Part shown: one piece after another, positions 10,820 to 20,549 of the stretch
How the letters are laid out: every line of letters starts with the position of its first letter
Numbering within the stretch: position 1 is the first letter of the stretch
DNA from: Rhizodiscina lignyota
Lineage: Eukaryota; Ascomycota; Dothideomycetes; Aulographales; Rhizodiscinaceae
Reading direction: 5' to 3'
Assembly (NCBI GenBank): GCA_010015805.1
Contig: ML978126.1
Span: forward strand, 1,736,001-1,800,000
Length of the DNA stretch: 64,000 nt
The notes under the pieces: generated by a model
What the model was told of the DNA's origin: nothing
What the model saw: only the letters and a program-made list of their open reading frames with translations
The model's database searches: none
Made by a program: the position numbers and the translations under genes

Positions 10820-11290
10820 ATGTCAATCGCAATGGCATCAGATATGCTTGCCAGACTTAATGAGAAGGAAGCGCAGGCGAAGGCATTACGAGCTCAAGTC
10901 AACGAAAATCTTTCTCCAAGACAGAGGCATATTATCAGGACTCGTATGCGAATTGAAACACTCGAAACCGTTATCGAAAGGGAACAATTCTATTCGCAAC
11001 TGTTCGAAGCGTATGGAGCATACCTCAAAAGTGAGCCACGAGACCTCGCCGGCGGGGGCCAATGGATACCGGAAGGTTTGTCAATGTATGCAATCATATT
11101 AGTGCAAAGCTAATGCGATTATGCAGGCGATCCTCTCGATGAGTACAACAAACTTAAAACCATCCTTACCTCACTCGATCCACGATACGTCAAAGAAGTT
11201 GAGAGTCGTCAAGCCAACGAACGCAAGCTGCTGGATCAGTTGCAGGAGGACAATAAAGCTGGCAACACCACGTCCACCAGCTCTGACTGA
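10820..11290 (+). CDS. Accessory gene B: unknown coiled-coil protein
   Basis: Two exons, 10820-11075 and 11127-11290 (gtttgt donor, atgcag acceptor), give 139 residues with matching phase. The N-terminal two thirds look like a coiled coil (LARLNEKEAQAKALRAQVNE, then RMRIETLETVIEREQFYSQL). A short loop GGGQWIPEGDP and another helix follow. The tail is Ser/Thr-rich. No domain is recognised, and no second copy is seen in the window. It follows gene A on the same strand with about 180 bases between them. Confidence 0.55.
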
Positions 11291-11742
11291 TAATACAAAG
11301 GCGCAATCAGGATGCTAGGCAAGGCATAGGAGGCTATGGTGTATGGTTGGGCTTCAATTGGCAGTACTGGAAATTACTTAGCCTCTCTGATTTGATTCAA
11401 TGGCTCTGAATCAATCACCAACCCCGATACGGCTTGAAGGCTCACATGAAATTGTTTGCATCACCGTTACATCAATCGTTATCATCAGAGATCGTGAAGT
11501 CGTGATGCATTTCAATGTTAATGCCATGTAAGAAGAGATTTACCACGCCCCATCGTATGATTATGTGCAATCAATGCCCAGCTCCGTTGGATTATCATGC
11601 AATTGAGCCCATTCAATGCATCATTCAATGCATCATTCAATTGACAACGCCGATCAGTTACCGAATCCATTCCGATTTTAGCCATTGCTGCCATTTCGCA
11701 CAATCGCATCCACTAACGCTATGCAGGACGCAGAATCAGATG
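11291..11742. other. Intergenic between convergent genes B and C
   Basis: No gene. A short direct repeat of CATTCAATGCATCATTCAATG type sits near 11610-11640. Confidence 0.4.
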
Positions 11743-12636
11743 TCATCCTTGACTAGAATAACAGGAAGCGTCCATGCCCAAAAACTCAAGGATGTCTGCG
11801 CTTGGATCTTCATCGGACTCGGTCAATTGCATGTTAGGATTCACCGATTGTGGCATCGGTTCGCCCAATGTTTCGAATCCAGGTAGACTTTCGATGCCCT
11901 CTGGTGCCTCAACGGGTTCGTTAGGGATGGTGTCAGGGTCTGTCCTAGGCTGCGTCGGTGTGGTGTTTGGTGCCTCGACCCTCGAATTCTTCTTGTCCAT
12001 CACCTCGAATGCCCCTTTCGCCCACACCATCCAGTCGTACATGTTGAATGGAGAACGACAGAGGAGACACGATCTTTCATTGACATCTTGGATGAGCGCT
12101 GCATTGGGCCTGACACCAATTTCCCTCTCAATGGCGATGCATACCCTGGGCACTTCAAAATGCTCAAGGCGGATCTGCTGCTTGAACTTTTCGAACGGCG
12201 TTAGACTGTTGGATGCCACATTCGTTGGTGGGTTATTGGAACCCTGCGTAGCATCATCTCCAGAGGGTCCAGGGATTGATTGATTGTTCATGTCAGTTGG
12301 CTTAACTGCTGCTTTCACACGTGTACCGCTGATTGGATTCGGTGTATGCGGATTGATTTGGTCAAACCAGATCTGCTTCAATTGATCCTTCTGGGCGTCG
12401 ACTTTCTTCGATTTGTCAATGGCATCGATTGGATCAATGAGGTTGAATGCAATGACAGTTGAAGGTTCCTCGCCCGGTTTCTTGCCGACTTGAATATAGA
12501 GTTTGGGACTGCCGCTCTGGTGCGCAACGTAACAGTACACTGTTTCACCAGCATACTGGTCAGCGTCTGCCTTCACCTTGCCCGCCACCATATATTTTTC
12601 AAACACCCTCTTAATACTTCCTGTGTCATTCGCCAT
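11743..12636 (-). CDS. Accessory gene C: unknown family, paralogue of the gene at 22150
   Basis: Single coding exon, 297 residues. No known domain is recognised. It is clearly homologous to the protein at 22150-22947: both start with an RxF(E/N)(K/E)YM segment, share PHTxNPI near residue 100-120, a (Y/F)E(K/R)F block, an IGV(R/K)P segment and an (R/C)SPF motif followed by a Trp pair. The N-terminal half looks like a compact alpha/beta domain and the C-terminal 80 residues are Pro/Glu-rich and probably disordered. A leader intron is plausible, ending in cttctcttacag just upstream of the start. It lies downstream of gene D on the same strand, the same order as in the second block. Confidence 0.7.
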   Translation of the reverse strand: MANDTGSIKRVFEKYMVAGKVKADADQYAGETVYCYVAHQSGSPKLYIQVGKKPGEEPSTVIAFNLIDPIDAIDKSKKVDAQKDQLKQIWFDQINPHTPNPISGTRVKAAVKPTDMNNQSIPGPSGDDATQGSNNPPTNVASNSLTPFEKFKQQIRLEHFEVPRVCIAIEREIGVRPNAALIQDVNERSCLLCRSPFNMYDWMVWAKGAFEVMDKKNSRVEAPNTTPTQPRTDPDTIPNEPVEAPEGIESLPGFETLGEPMPQSVNPNMQLTESDEDPSADILEFLGMDASCYSSQG

Positions 12637-12965
12637 GGTGGATTGTCGAAAGAGAAAGGATGTACGGGTGTTGAAGATCTCCGACCTGTAAGAGAAGTAG
12701 CACAGTTAGCAGTGAATGAGAGTGATACAATAGGTTCCATACCGGTAGAGCTTCTTTCCAACAACAGCTCTAGATGAAAGTTATAGCCTCTGGGATATGA
12801 AGCCGTATTGGCAAGGGCGAAGGCGTATGAGTAAGAAATGTGATTATTAAGAGATGAAGGTACGTAGTTGTCTGTCAAGTCAAAGAATATATACTGTTGA
12901 GGAAGGTAAAGGCGAAGTGAGCTCAAGGCAGCAGTAAAGAACTGTTGCAGTATATATCGTACTTC
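12637..12965 (-). promoter_or_regulatory. Leader and promoter of gene C, with sequence reused at 14388
   Basis: The minus strand holds two adjacent blocks, one around ACTGCTGCCTTGAGCTCACT and one around TTTGACTTGACAGACAACTA with an AACAGTATATATTC TATA-like stretch. The same two blocks recur on the plus strand at about 14388-14510 in the opposite order. A leader intron (gtatgg donor, tacag acceptor) lies near the start codon. Confidence 0.55.
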
Positions 12966-13140
12966 GTCCCAATTGGAGAGTGAGGGTGGCTTGTCAAGTT
13001 GCCCGTGTATGATCTTGTGTGAGCAAGTGAAATATTCATATCTAGTCGGCGGCTAATATTTCAAAAATAGCCACTGCTCGGATCCACTACAATAGAAAGG
13101 AGGGAATTATCCACGAGTGAATTGAGTAAAGTGTACCGCA

Positions 13141-14046
13141 TCAATCAATACCCAGCCTACCAGCAATTTTCGCCCTTGCTTCGCCAATCGCATTACCGAC
13201 GGTGATGAACTTTTCATTCTGTTTCATCATTTGCAATGAGATCATTTTGGTGAGTGTTGTTCCCCCAACTGATTGGTCCATTGGGGATGGATCCTTAGGG
13301 TGAGGTTGCTTGCTGGCAATGACCGAATTGGCCAGAAAAGCTGCGTGAGCTCTTTTCTTTCCGGGGTTGTACGTGCTGAATTCAGCGCGCTCTGTGTCCA
13401 GGCAAAGGATCTGATCCATCTCAATTTTTTGAATGTGAGTCCTCATGATCCCATCCACAATGGTCAAAACACGAAGAAGCTCTCCTTCAAACTTGCGCTC
13501 AATTGCCTCTCTTGCTTCCATTGCCCGATGATAACCCAATATCTTATCACGATTGTAGGCTAGGTAGGTGGGCATCTCTTTGTCATTGATCGGAATGGCC
13601 TGGAGAGAGGCGAAGAATTGGTCGGGCTTCGCCTTCAAGAATCGGTTTATGTGAGGCCGGCAATGATTGAGCGGGACTAGCAAAACATGCAGCGCATGAT
13701 CCGCACAACTGTTATTGACTTGTTCTGCTGTGGTGCTAGGCTTGATTGATTGAAGTATCTCGTCGATGTCTGGCGGCGTCGGTATGTCGTCGAAATATCT
13801 TTCATTGGGATATCGCAGCAGAAGCATTCCGCTCGCCAATGAATCATCGACGTATTTGGCGGTATCCTCGAGGAGGGCCAATGAACCCTCAATCAACCAC
13901 ATTCCTTCCTCGAATCCATCCCTACACAACTTAGCGACATCGTGGTGGCCCCTTAAGTTAGGACTGCATAGCGTCAGTGAATGAGTGAAGCAATGTATAA
14001 CAGAAGCAACTTACCGGATTATGCTGTCTGTTTCGTTTGCGGACAT
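13141..14046 (-). CDS. Accessory gene D: unknown helical family, paralogue of the gene at 20550
   Basis: Two exons, 14046-14015 and 13963-13141, give 284 residues; the intron sits after 10 codons in phase 2. The copy at 20550-21508 has an intron at nearly the same place and phase. Homologous positions include the helix around DDSLASGM, the DDIPTP turn, a long central helix with YNRDKILGYHRAME, and the landmark DPSPMDQSV (DPSPMERSV in the other copy). The protein looks all-helical and soluble. No domain is recognised. It probably belongs with C and SNF2 to one cassette. Confidence 0.7.
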
Positions 14047-14387
14047 TTAGAACGATGGATTTGGAGTTATAAGTGAGCCGCTTATCAGTGTGAAGGGTGA
14101 CCATGAGATAAGCATATATTAGTCGTGAAATTGGCCTGATGTTTTGTTTTGGTCATGATGGAGGACCGTATCTACTCTGTAAGGAACAAAAGTCCGAAAG
14201 TAGATTAGCCGGGGATTTCCGGAAGGCACTGTCCTAGTTGAACCGAGGTTTAGCCCGGGTTTAGCCCTTGCCTAAACCTCTTAAGTCGCTTCTACGTCGC
14301 GTTCTTTCCGAAACCTCTACAACTTTCAATATTACTGCCTAAAGCTGTCTAACTCTGCTTTATGCTCCGTTGAGGTTACCTCCTTAC

Positions 14388-14602
14388 CCTTCCTCAACAG
14401 TATATATTCTTTGACTTGACAGACAACTACGTACATTCATCTCTCTACTGCAACAGTTTTTTACTGCTGCCTTGAGCTCACTTCGCCTTCGCCTTCCCTA
14501 CCGAAACTCAATCGATCATACTCTCTACCACCATGCCAGTAGGCCTTGGAAAGGCCCTTCATGTCATTTGGACACAGAGCCTAGCCAGGCTCTTCGATTA
14601 AT
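14388..14602 (+). pseudogene. Orphan copy of the gene C promoter with a truncated start
   Basis: The blocks TTTGACTTGACAGACAACTA and ACTGCTGCCTTGAGCTCACT of the gene C promoter are repeated here on the plus strand. They are followed by a CCACC-ATG at 14532. The frame from this ATG runs only 23 codons, because it enters the right arm of the inverted repeat at 14561 and stops. I read it as the promoter and first codons of a gene cut off by the repeat; what the gene was cannot be told. Confidence 0.5.
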
Positions 14603-14981
14603 ATAAGTCAAGCTCGTTAAAGCTGTGCAATCTAGAGAAATACTACCTAAAGTATATTGCATTAAACTTCCAGGTATGCTCGCGCTTACATCGAAGAGTA
14701 AATACCATATTTGCTTTGCTATTTCTGTTTTCCTTGGCTATACCAACTTCGAGCGAGTCCATTAAGTAAAGATGATGCTCGGGTTATATAGTCAAGCGGC
14801 AAGTTGAACACGACGGAATCGAAGTATGACCTATCTAAAGGTAAGCGAGAAAAGATAGTAGAGTAGCATCTAAGCAATATAAGGTATGATACTATACTGC
14901 CTGATCAGAGTAGGAGTCTCTTAAGGGATGTTAGTACTTAGCGTGGAAAAGGTTATAAACTCGCATATATTCTTATTTGCG
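14561..14981 (-). repeat. Right arm of the long inverted-repeat pair
   Basis: This is the reverse complement of 9388-9643 with about 165 additional internal bases, in two main segments near 14645-14780 and 14865-14910. The inner edge joins the truncated start at 14532 and the outer edge joins a SNF2 gene fragment at about 14985, so both sides of the arm interrupt gene sequence. It contains no open frame of its own. Confidence 0.75.
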
Positions 14982-14984
14982 ATT

Positions 14985-15236
14985 GATCATATTAGTCAAT
15001 CCAAGGAGATCACCGTGTACTATCTCGTCGCAACAACTTCCATCGAAAACTATCGTGTCCAAGTCCAAGAGTGGAAACAACACATTGCGGATGGGGTTCA
15101 ACACCCTGAGCAACACACACTGCTAGCCGCATAGACGCGCGTGCACGCCCGCCCCAAGCGTAGATCTAAACGCAAGACCGCAAATGACGTTATCGATGAA
15201 ATGGATCATTGGACAGTCGAGGACCTGAAGCCGAAG
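14985..15236 (+). pseudogene. SNF2-family helicase, C-terminal fragment
   Basis: The plus strand encodes a piece matching the end of the SNF2 gene at 18947-20337: QSKEITVYYLVATTSIE aligns with GQKDKVMIHYIIANESIE, and ADGVQHP with ADGVMRP. After one in-frame stop the similarity resumes (PKRRSKRKT and DHWTVEDLKPKV against KRKKPKTKA and FWDVSTVKTRV) and ends at a gtatac donor, close to where the other copy also has an intron. Nothing of the ATPase core remains, as the repeat arm abuts the 5' edge. It is divergent from gene D, like its counterpart. Confidence 0.7.
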
Positions 15237-16154
15237 GTATACATCCACATATTGTAATTAGCATCTGCATCCACACGTACTAACTCATGCCAAGCTTGCA
15301 AAAATTGGTCGCGCCATCTAATTATGCGATCCCACGTTCAGAACGGTTCGTGTGGTCCTTCAATCCATTGAGCCATCACGTGCTGCACACAAATTCATTG
15401 AATACTCCCAATCTGAACCCTTCCCAATGCGTTCGGCGATTGATTGTCGTAGGAAGGCTAGCTCTAAAGTGGTGAATATTACGGATTCTGGGGATCAATG
15501 GCAAATGGGTTGGCATCTGGCTGGTGGCGTTCATAAATTTCATTTCTCAAGGTCTCCGGGAAGACGGGTGAAGCTATGAAAGATGATTGAGCTGACCGGG
15601 AAAGTTTTGGGCTAAAAGTATCTTCAGGTGTTTCACCTCGAAGTCATTGAGCTGGCGGCTGGCAATCATTGCTGTTTCCATTGATGGTGACAACAGGCAT
15701 GATATCAGAAGGAAGAGAAAATCGTCATTTTGAATATAGAGATCATTCTATGTCCAGGCCACCATTCAGTGCCTTTGTCATGTCAAAGACTTGCCATTCA
15801 ATTGTGAAACGAACGCAATATGCAATCTCCATTCGAGCTACCGTCATGCCCAATTCATTCCAATTCATCGAATCATCTGTGATACGTGCTCTCGCTGGTA
15901 TGATCACGATCATCGGTACCATTCGGAAGTGGACGAGAACCAAAGAGAAGAGAAGAAACTCCGTTTAACCCATGAAATGTTTTATTGGCCAACCCCAGTG
16001 TATCATTCTCCATATGATTGGCATCGAAACCAATCATTCTGCCACAAACGATGACCTACGGGTAGCTACAATCCATGGATTGCTTCGCTCTCGCAGGTAA
16101 CATTTAATGGCGAGGGCGCGGCCCAATACCCAACCAAGTAAAACGATGATGCCT
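15237..16154. other. No gene recognised
   Basis: Open frames are short and without recognisable domains. The stretch has many CAATCATTC/GATTGG-like words but no clear tandem array. It may hold worn remains of the cassette. Confidence 0.4.
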
Positions 16155-16693
16155 TCATTCTGGTTTCACAGCAAATTTGCGACGCCTTTCCTCGCCCTCC
16201 TTGATTTTGGTAGCGGCGAGATCATCGATTTGCTTCAGAATCGTCCCTTCGTCGTCTGTCCCGCTCATCGCCTTCTCAGCATCCGCTTCAGCCACCATGT
16301 ACCATTTAACCTTGGCGGTGATTCGATCGCGCGCCTTTCGAAGCTGCTCGAGCCGCTCTTCGAGGTTGGTCTCGGCCTCGGTCTATCTGTCAGTCAGTCA
16401 TTGAGCCAATGATTTACGGCAACCCAAGTAAAGAATACACTCACAAGACTAGCGGTTAAGGTAGGCTCGTGCAGCACCCACGTTTTGTATCTTGCGCCAG
16501 CCTCGATAAGCTCCTCCTCAGTGATGAGTGGGTTGTTTTTGTCCAATGTGGCAATGTCTGCCCGGAGATGTGCAATGTCTTCATCCATCGCGGCGCACGC
16601 CGCTTTCTGATCAGCTTTCTGCTGTGCCAATGCGGCATTGAGCTTCACGATTCGTTTCGAAATTTTGGAGGTGGAGGAGTCTGTGCTCGACAT
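16155..16693 (-). CDS. Accessory gene E: unknown coiled-coil protein
   Basis: Two exons, 16693-16445 and 16382-16155 (gtgagt donor, acceptor cagatag), give 158 residues in phase 0. The alternative acceptor four bases earlier breaks the frame. The protein is mostly charged helix: an N-terminal helix KRIVKLNAALAQQKADQK, a short ITEEELIEAGARYKTW segment, and a second long helix TNLEERLEQLRKARDRI. No domain is recognised. It is divergent from gene F, and the shared promoter carries a 107-base tandem repeat. Confidence 0.55.
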
Positions 16694-16778
16694 GTTGGGG
16701 GTGGTGGCTTGGTTTATCGCGCTATTAAGGTTTTCTTTGGTTGAGGAAATAAGTTGAGAATGTTTAAAGAAAAAGGTT

Positions 16779-16989
16779 TATATTTACGAATTTCGTAAAA
16801 CGCCAAGACCTGCTGAGCGGCTGCCAAAGATCGTGGCGCCTGATTCTATTGACCATCAGCCACGTGACCCCTCTGTGAAAAAGACTATATTTACGAAAGT
16901 AAAATGCCACCTGCTGAGCGGCTGCCAAAGATCGTGGCGCCTGATTTCTATTGACCATCAGTCACGTGACGCCTCTGTGAATAAGGTAT
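16779..16989. repeat. Two tandem ~105-base units with CACGTG boxes between genes E and F
   Basis: Units 16779-16885 and 16886-16989 share TATATTTACGAA, CCTGCTGAGCGGCTGCCAAA and GATCGTGGCGCCTGATT, and each carries a CACGTG hexamer (CAGCCACGTGAC and CAGTCACGTGAC). The second unit ends at a TATATA stretch about 170 bases before the gene F start. The position suggests duplicated binding sites in a bidirectional promoter; CACGTG is the core site of bHLH factors in fungi. Confidence 0.75.
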
Positions 16990-17162
16990 ATATTCAACAG
17001 CCTGAACTCTCTTTCTCTTGCTTACTTCTTCTTTCTTATAACTTGCGCACTACGATCAATGCGCGGATGATACCGGTACGCTCCCTATCTCTACTCACAT
17101 ATCGGAGCTAATGTTACCTCAGTTTAAAAAACAGAAGAGACCCCATATCCAGCAACGAAGCA

Positions 17163-18124
17163 ATGGCACCAAAGGCGAAGACCGAGGCGGAGAAGAAGGA
17201 AGCAAGGTCAGCGGCGGGGGAAAAAGCTACCGAGACAACAAAGAAGAATCGACAGGCGGCACAGATGGAGGATGAAGGAGAAGCTGATGACGTACACTCA
17301 AATTCAGATACGGATTCCTCTGATGTGCGTACAAAGAGCAGAGGCAAGAAGCGTACAATGACAGAGGAGGATGAAGACAATGGCGAGCCAAAGCAGACGA
17401 AGAAGCAGAAGAAGGAGAAGCATAACCGCAAGAGTGGAGCGGGTCGCAAGAAGCCTGAGACATCAGCGGCGGCGCAAGAGGACGAAGGCATACAAGAAGA
17501 AACAGCGAAGACTTCGAGTAAACGCCCCGTCCTCACCCACCTTAACGAGGCATCTCAATGAGGCAATGAACTCCTGCAAGGCGTGCTGACAATAGTACAG
17601 AGAGCGCCACCCAAACTGTCACCCCAACTAGCACGAAAACCCCCACGAGTTTAGTTGCAAAAGCGACGCAAAAGGTAGCTTCCTCGAAGACAACAACTCC
17701 AACGCCTGCGCCGTATACCGTCTTTGAGCTAGAGCTGAAGCACAAGATGCTCGAGTTGGAACTGGCAGCTGGAAAGAAGCTATTTGATGAAAAGATGGCG
17801 TTGTTGAAACAGGAGAAGGCTTGGTTGCAGAATCGCCTTGCCGAAAAGACTTTTCTTTACGAGATCAGCAAGATGGCTCAAGAAGAAAAGGATCATGGTG
17901 ATCCTCTCGTGACGCTTGTCGCCGAGTTGACTGCGGCAAGGCCGCAACGGGAACAGTCGGCTGCGGAAGAGTTGATAGGAACTGGCATGGGCGATCGCAT
18001 GGGCGCGAACAAAAATAGCGGAGCAACCCCCGTTGAAGAAGCCGGCGAGAAGGATGAGACATCTAGTGACGATGACGATGAAGAAATTGACATGGAGGCT
18101 CTGCATGCGGCTATGAGACAGTGA
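17163..18124 (+). CDS. Accessory gene F: basic/acidic, probably nuclear coiled-coil protein
   Basis: Two exons, 17163-17517 and 17601-18124, give 292 residues with matching phase. The first 130 residues are low-complexity, with Lys/Arg clusters (KSRGKKRT, KQTKKQKKEKHNRKSGAGRKK) that look like nuclear localisation signals. A Thr/Pro linker and a coiled coil follow (FELELKHKMLELELAAGKKL to LKQEKAWLQNRLAEK). The C-terminus is acidic (DDDDEEIDME). The layout resembles DNA-associated fungal and plant proteins with NAM-associated-like coiled coils, but no domain is certain. The leader holds a four-codon upstream frame at 17059-17070 and probably an intron (gtacgc at about 17076 to cctcag). Confidence 0.6.
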
Positions 18125-18542
18125 GCAAAAGGCGTTCTGGTATGGCGCAATGCCACATCGAGATGTGGTGGTGTCTGCGCTGGCAAGGGAGAAGGCAGAT
18201 AAATCGACCACACTTAAAGATTCTGGGCATAAAATTGGGGGTTGGGTTTCTAAATAATTCACGGTTGTTTCCATAAACTGCATTATCAAAGACAATCAAG
18301 ATACCTTGCATGAATTGCCTTTCATCCGTAACTTGGAAGAAGTTGAAGCCCTGAATGCAGTGCACAAGGGCCCGCTCGGATGAATCATTGTGTGCACGGA
18401 TCTTTGAGGGAATGTAGCAGAGTGTAATGTAAAATTCTTGGTTTAAAGTACATGAGAGAATTGGTTTCAAAGCTACTAGCGTGCCAAGGCCCACATCATT
18501 TCCGACAGCCCCGGTCAGATTTTGGTGAGTAACTAGGCAAGT
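18125..18542. other. Intergenic, no gene seen
   Basis: 3' flank of gene F. Near 18524 a 14-base stretch TTTGGTGAGTAACT also occurs at the 3' end of the SNF2 gene near 19021, too short to interpret. Confidence 0.4.
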
Positions 18543-18766
18543 GGCTAACAGAATAGTTGAGTCGAGGCTGTAATATATCGAACCACAAAGATATATATCC
18601 TCGTGAGTTAATATAGATTATATATCTTAAAGCTATACGATTTTAATAAATATACTTTAGTATTTATATAATCGAGGTTTCAGAGATACTCTCGTATATG
18701 CTGAAGAATAATACTTATTATTACTACAGCCGTTCCAGTCAATCGGGCTCAACTATTTTGTCCCCC
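18543..18766. mobile_element. MITE copy 1 (non-autonomous DNA transposon), degenerate
   Basis: A 224-base element bounded by imperfect inverted ends (GGCTAACAGAATAGTTGAGTC and, inverted, GGGGGACAAAATAGTTGAGCC). The interior is AT-rich without an open frame and resembles the element at 23283-23507, including TATATCCTCG and GAGATACTCTCG-like words. The ends have drifted more than in the second copy, so it is likely older. No transposase is in the window. No clear target-site duplication was found. Confidence 0.75.
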
Positions 18767-18946
18767 TCGTGCTAGGTTTTCCCTATCTAACCTTTTCAAG
18801 TAAAACCGGATCCGCAACCTTGGCAATGTCCCCGCCACCGTTCAACCACAACTTAACGCCTGCACCCTTTCATCCAACCGACGCCTCCTCTCTGCTTGAC
18901 CAGCAATGATCCATTCGATGTCGTCTCCGCAGCTTCAATGGAACTA

Positions 18947-20337
18947 TCAGGAATGGGTACCCATAAGATTAGCCACGTCGGCCTCTTCGTCCTGCTCGGT
19001 GGCTGAGATGGTCAGCTAAAATTTGGTGAGTAACTGCTCCGCAGACTGTGAAGTTTCGAACTTACTCTGGTTTTCACAGTTGAAACGTCCCAGAATTTCA
19101 TCTGTTGAACAACATGTGCTTTCGTCTTAGGCTTCTTGCGCTTTCCCCATGGGACATACTGCCTCTTCTCGTTCGCCAGTTCAGCATGGTAGCTCGGACG
19201 CATCACCCCATCCGCCAAGGTCGTCTTCATTTCCTGGACACAAGAGCGATGGAGCTCGATAGACTCGTTTGCGATTATATAATGGATCATCACTTTGTCT
19301 TTCTGTCCGATTCGAACAATGCGATCCTTGCATTGCTGCTCGCAAGCAGGATTCCATCCCGCATTCAGGATAATAACAGTGTTCGCCAATTTGAAGATCG
19401 AGCCTGTCACAAGGTTGTCATCAGCTCATTGCCTCAATGGCGTTACCAAACCAGTCCTTACCCATCTGAACCGACTTTCATGCTCGCCAACAGGACCTCC
19501 GGGCCTTATTGTTCTTGGAAGCTCTCCAAAGCCTTCACGCGCTTCTTGTCGCGGCTAGTACCGTCATATCGCGCATGCGTGATCTTGTTTGCTTTCAGTG
19601 CCGCTTCAACGAGGTCGAGAGCATCGGTCCATTCGCAGAAGATGACTACCTTCGAGCGCTTGGAAGTCTCCGATGAGCCATTGATGATGTACAGACATTG
19701 GTCCACTTTTGGGGAATGCCAGTTGGTAGCGACGTAGTTCTGCCATTCCTGATTGCTCTTAAAGGTCCTTCGTCTTGGGAGAACTTAACCTTTGTTGTAA
19801 GGTGCTTGTACCATTGGTCCAAAATACCCAGGGTGCAAACGACGAGCGTATTCGCTGGCGGGCTGAGCGGACGGCTGACGAGCAATGCCAATGCTTGGAT
19901 GATCTTTCCAAGACCCATATCATCTGCCTGGATTCCACCTTTTAATTCAGAATCCTCCATCCTTATCATCTGACCGACTCCTTCGAGCTGATGTGGAAAT
20001 AGCTGGAACATTTGACCAGTGATCGAATCTGGTATTCTCATTCGCTCCGGCGTAGACGGTAAAGCATGGACCGATGTGGTAAGGTAATCAGGCGCCTTCA
20101 ACCCTCGTTGAAGCAATGCTAACAAGCGCTCAGCGACGCCGCTATCTCCATCTTGATCTTTTGCTCCGAGGGCAGGTACGACGAGTTGTTGTGGTTAGGA
20201 TCAGGACTCCTGTATAACCAAGTGCCCTCGTCGTCGTTAGAAAACGCCTGACGGAGATGAGACACCACAAGTTCCATTGCTGCATTGCGCGGCCGTTCTG
20301 GATTCGTCCACTTTCCGGACTTTGGAAGACGAATCAT
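18947..20337 (-). pseudogene. SNF2-family helicase-like gene, probably non-functional
   Basis: The minus strand encodes recognisable SNF2 pieces. LFPHQLEGVGQMIRMEDSELK and the Walker A region IQADDMGLGKIIQALALL come first (the usual GKT reads GKI), then LGILDQWYKHL. The helicase C-terminal lobe follows: SKVVIFCEWTDALDLVE, ARYDGTSR, VLLASMKVGSDG, and after a gtaagg intron ANTVIILNAGWNPA and RIVRIGQ. A last intron leads to a stop at 18947. The part with helicase motif II (DEAH) and its neighbours is missing between about 19740 and 19800, one in-frame stop lies in the C-terminal lobe, and the frame changes near 20130-20180. Relatives are Rad5/Rad16-like SNF2 ATPases that remodel chromatin or act in repair. 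It is divergent from the D copy at 20550 across about 210 bases. Confidence 0.75.
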
Positions 20338-20549
20338 GGTGGAAGTATTGTTTTGAATAGTATAAGTGAGAAAAGGTGAAGAAGTTCAATCGCATTGGAA
20401 CCCTAACACTATATCCTACCGACCGGAACAGAGGTTGATCCGGAACCTCTTGGCAAATATTCTTTATTTCATGGAGACAGAGCTTGCCGAATACATTTGA
20501 ATATGCTCACGCTCTCCCTTTCGAATTTTAGATCTTGAACTACCCAAAC

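Noticed and set aside
9388-14981. Inverted arms as LTRs of a retroelement
   Set aside because: The arms are inverted, not direct, differ in length, and enclose intron-bearing genes unrelated to retroelements.
18520-19035. Fourteen-base match TTTGGTGAGTAACT near 18524 and near 19021
   Set aside because: Too short and AT-biased to show duplication of the SNF2 3' end; no similarity continues on either side.
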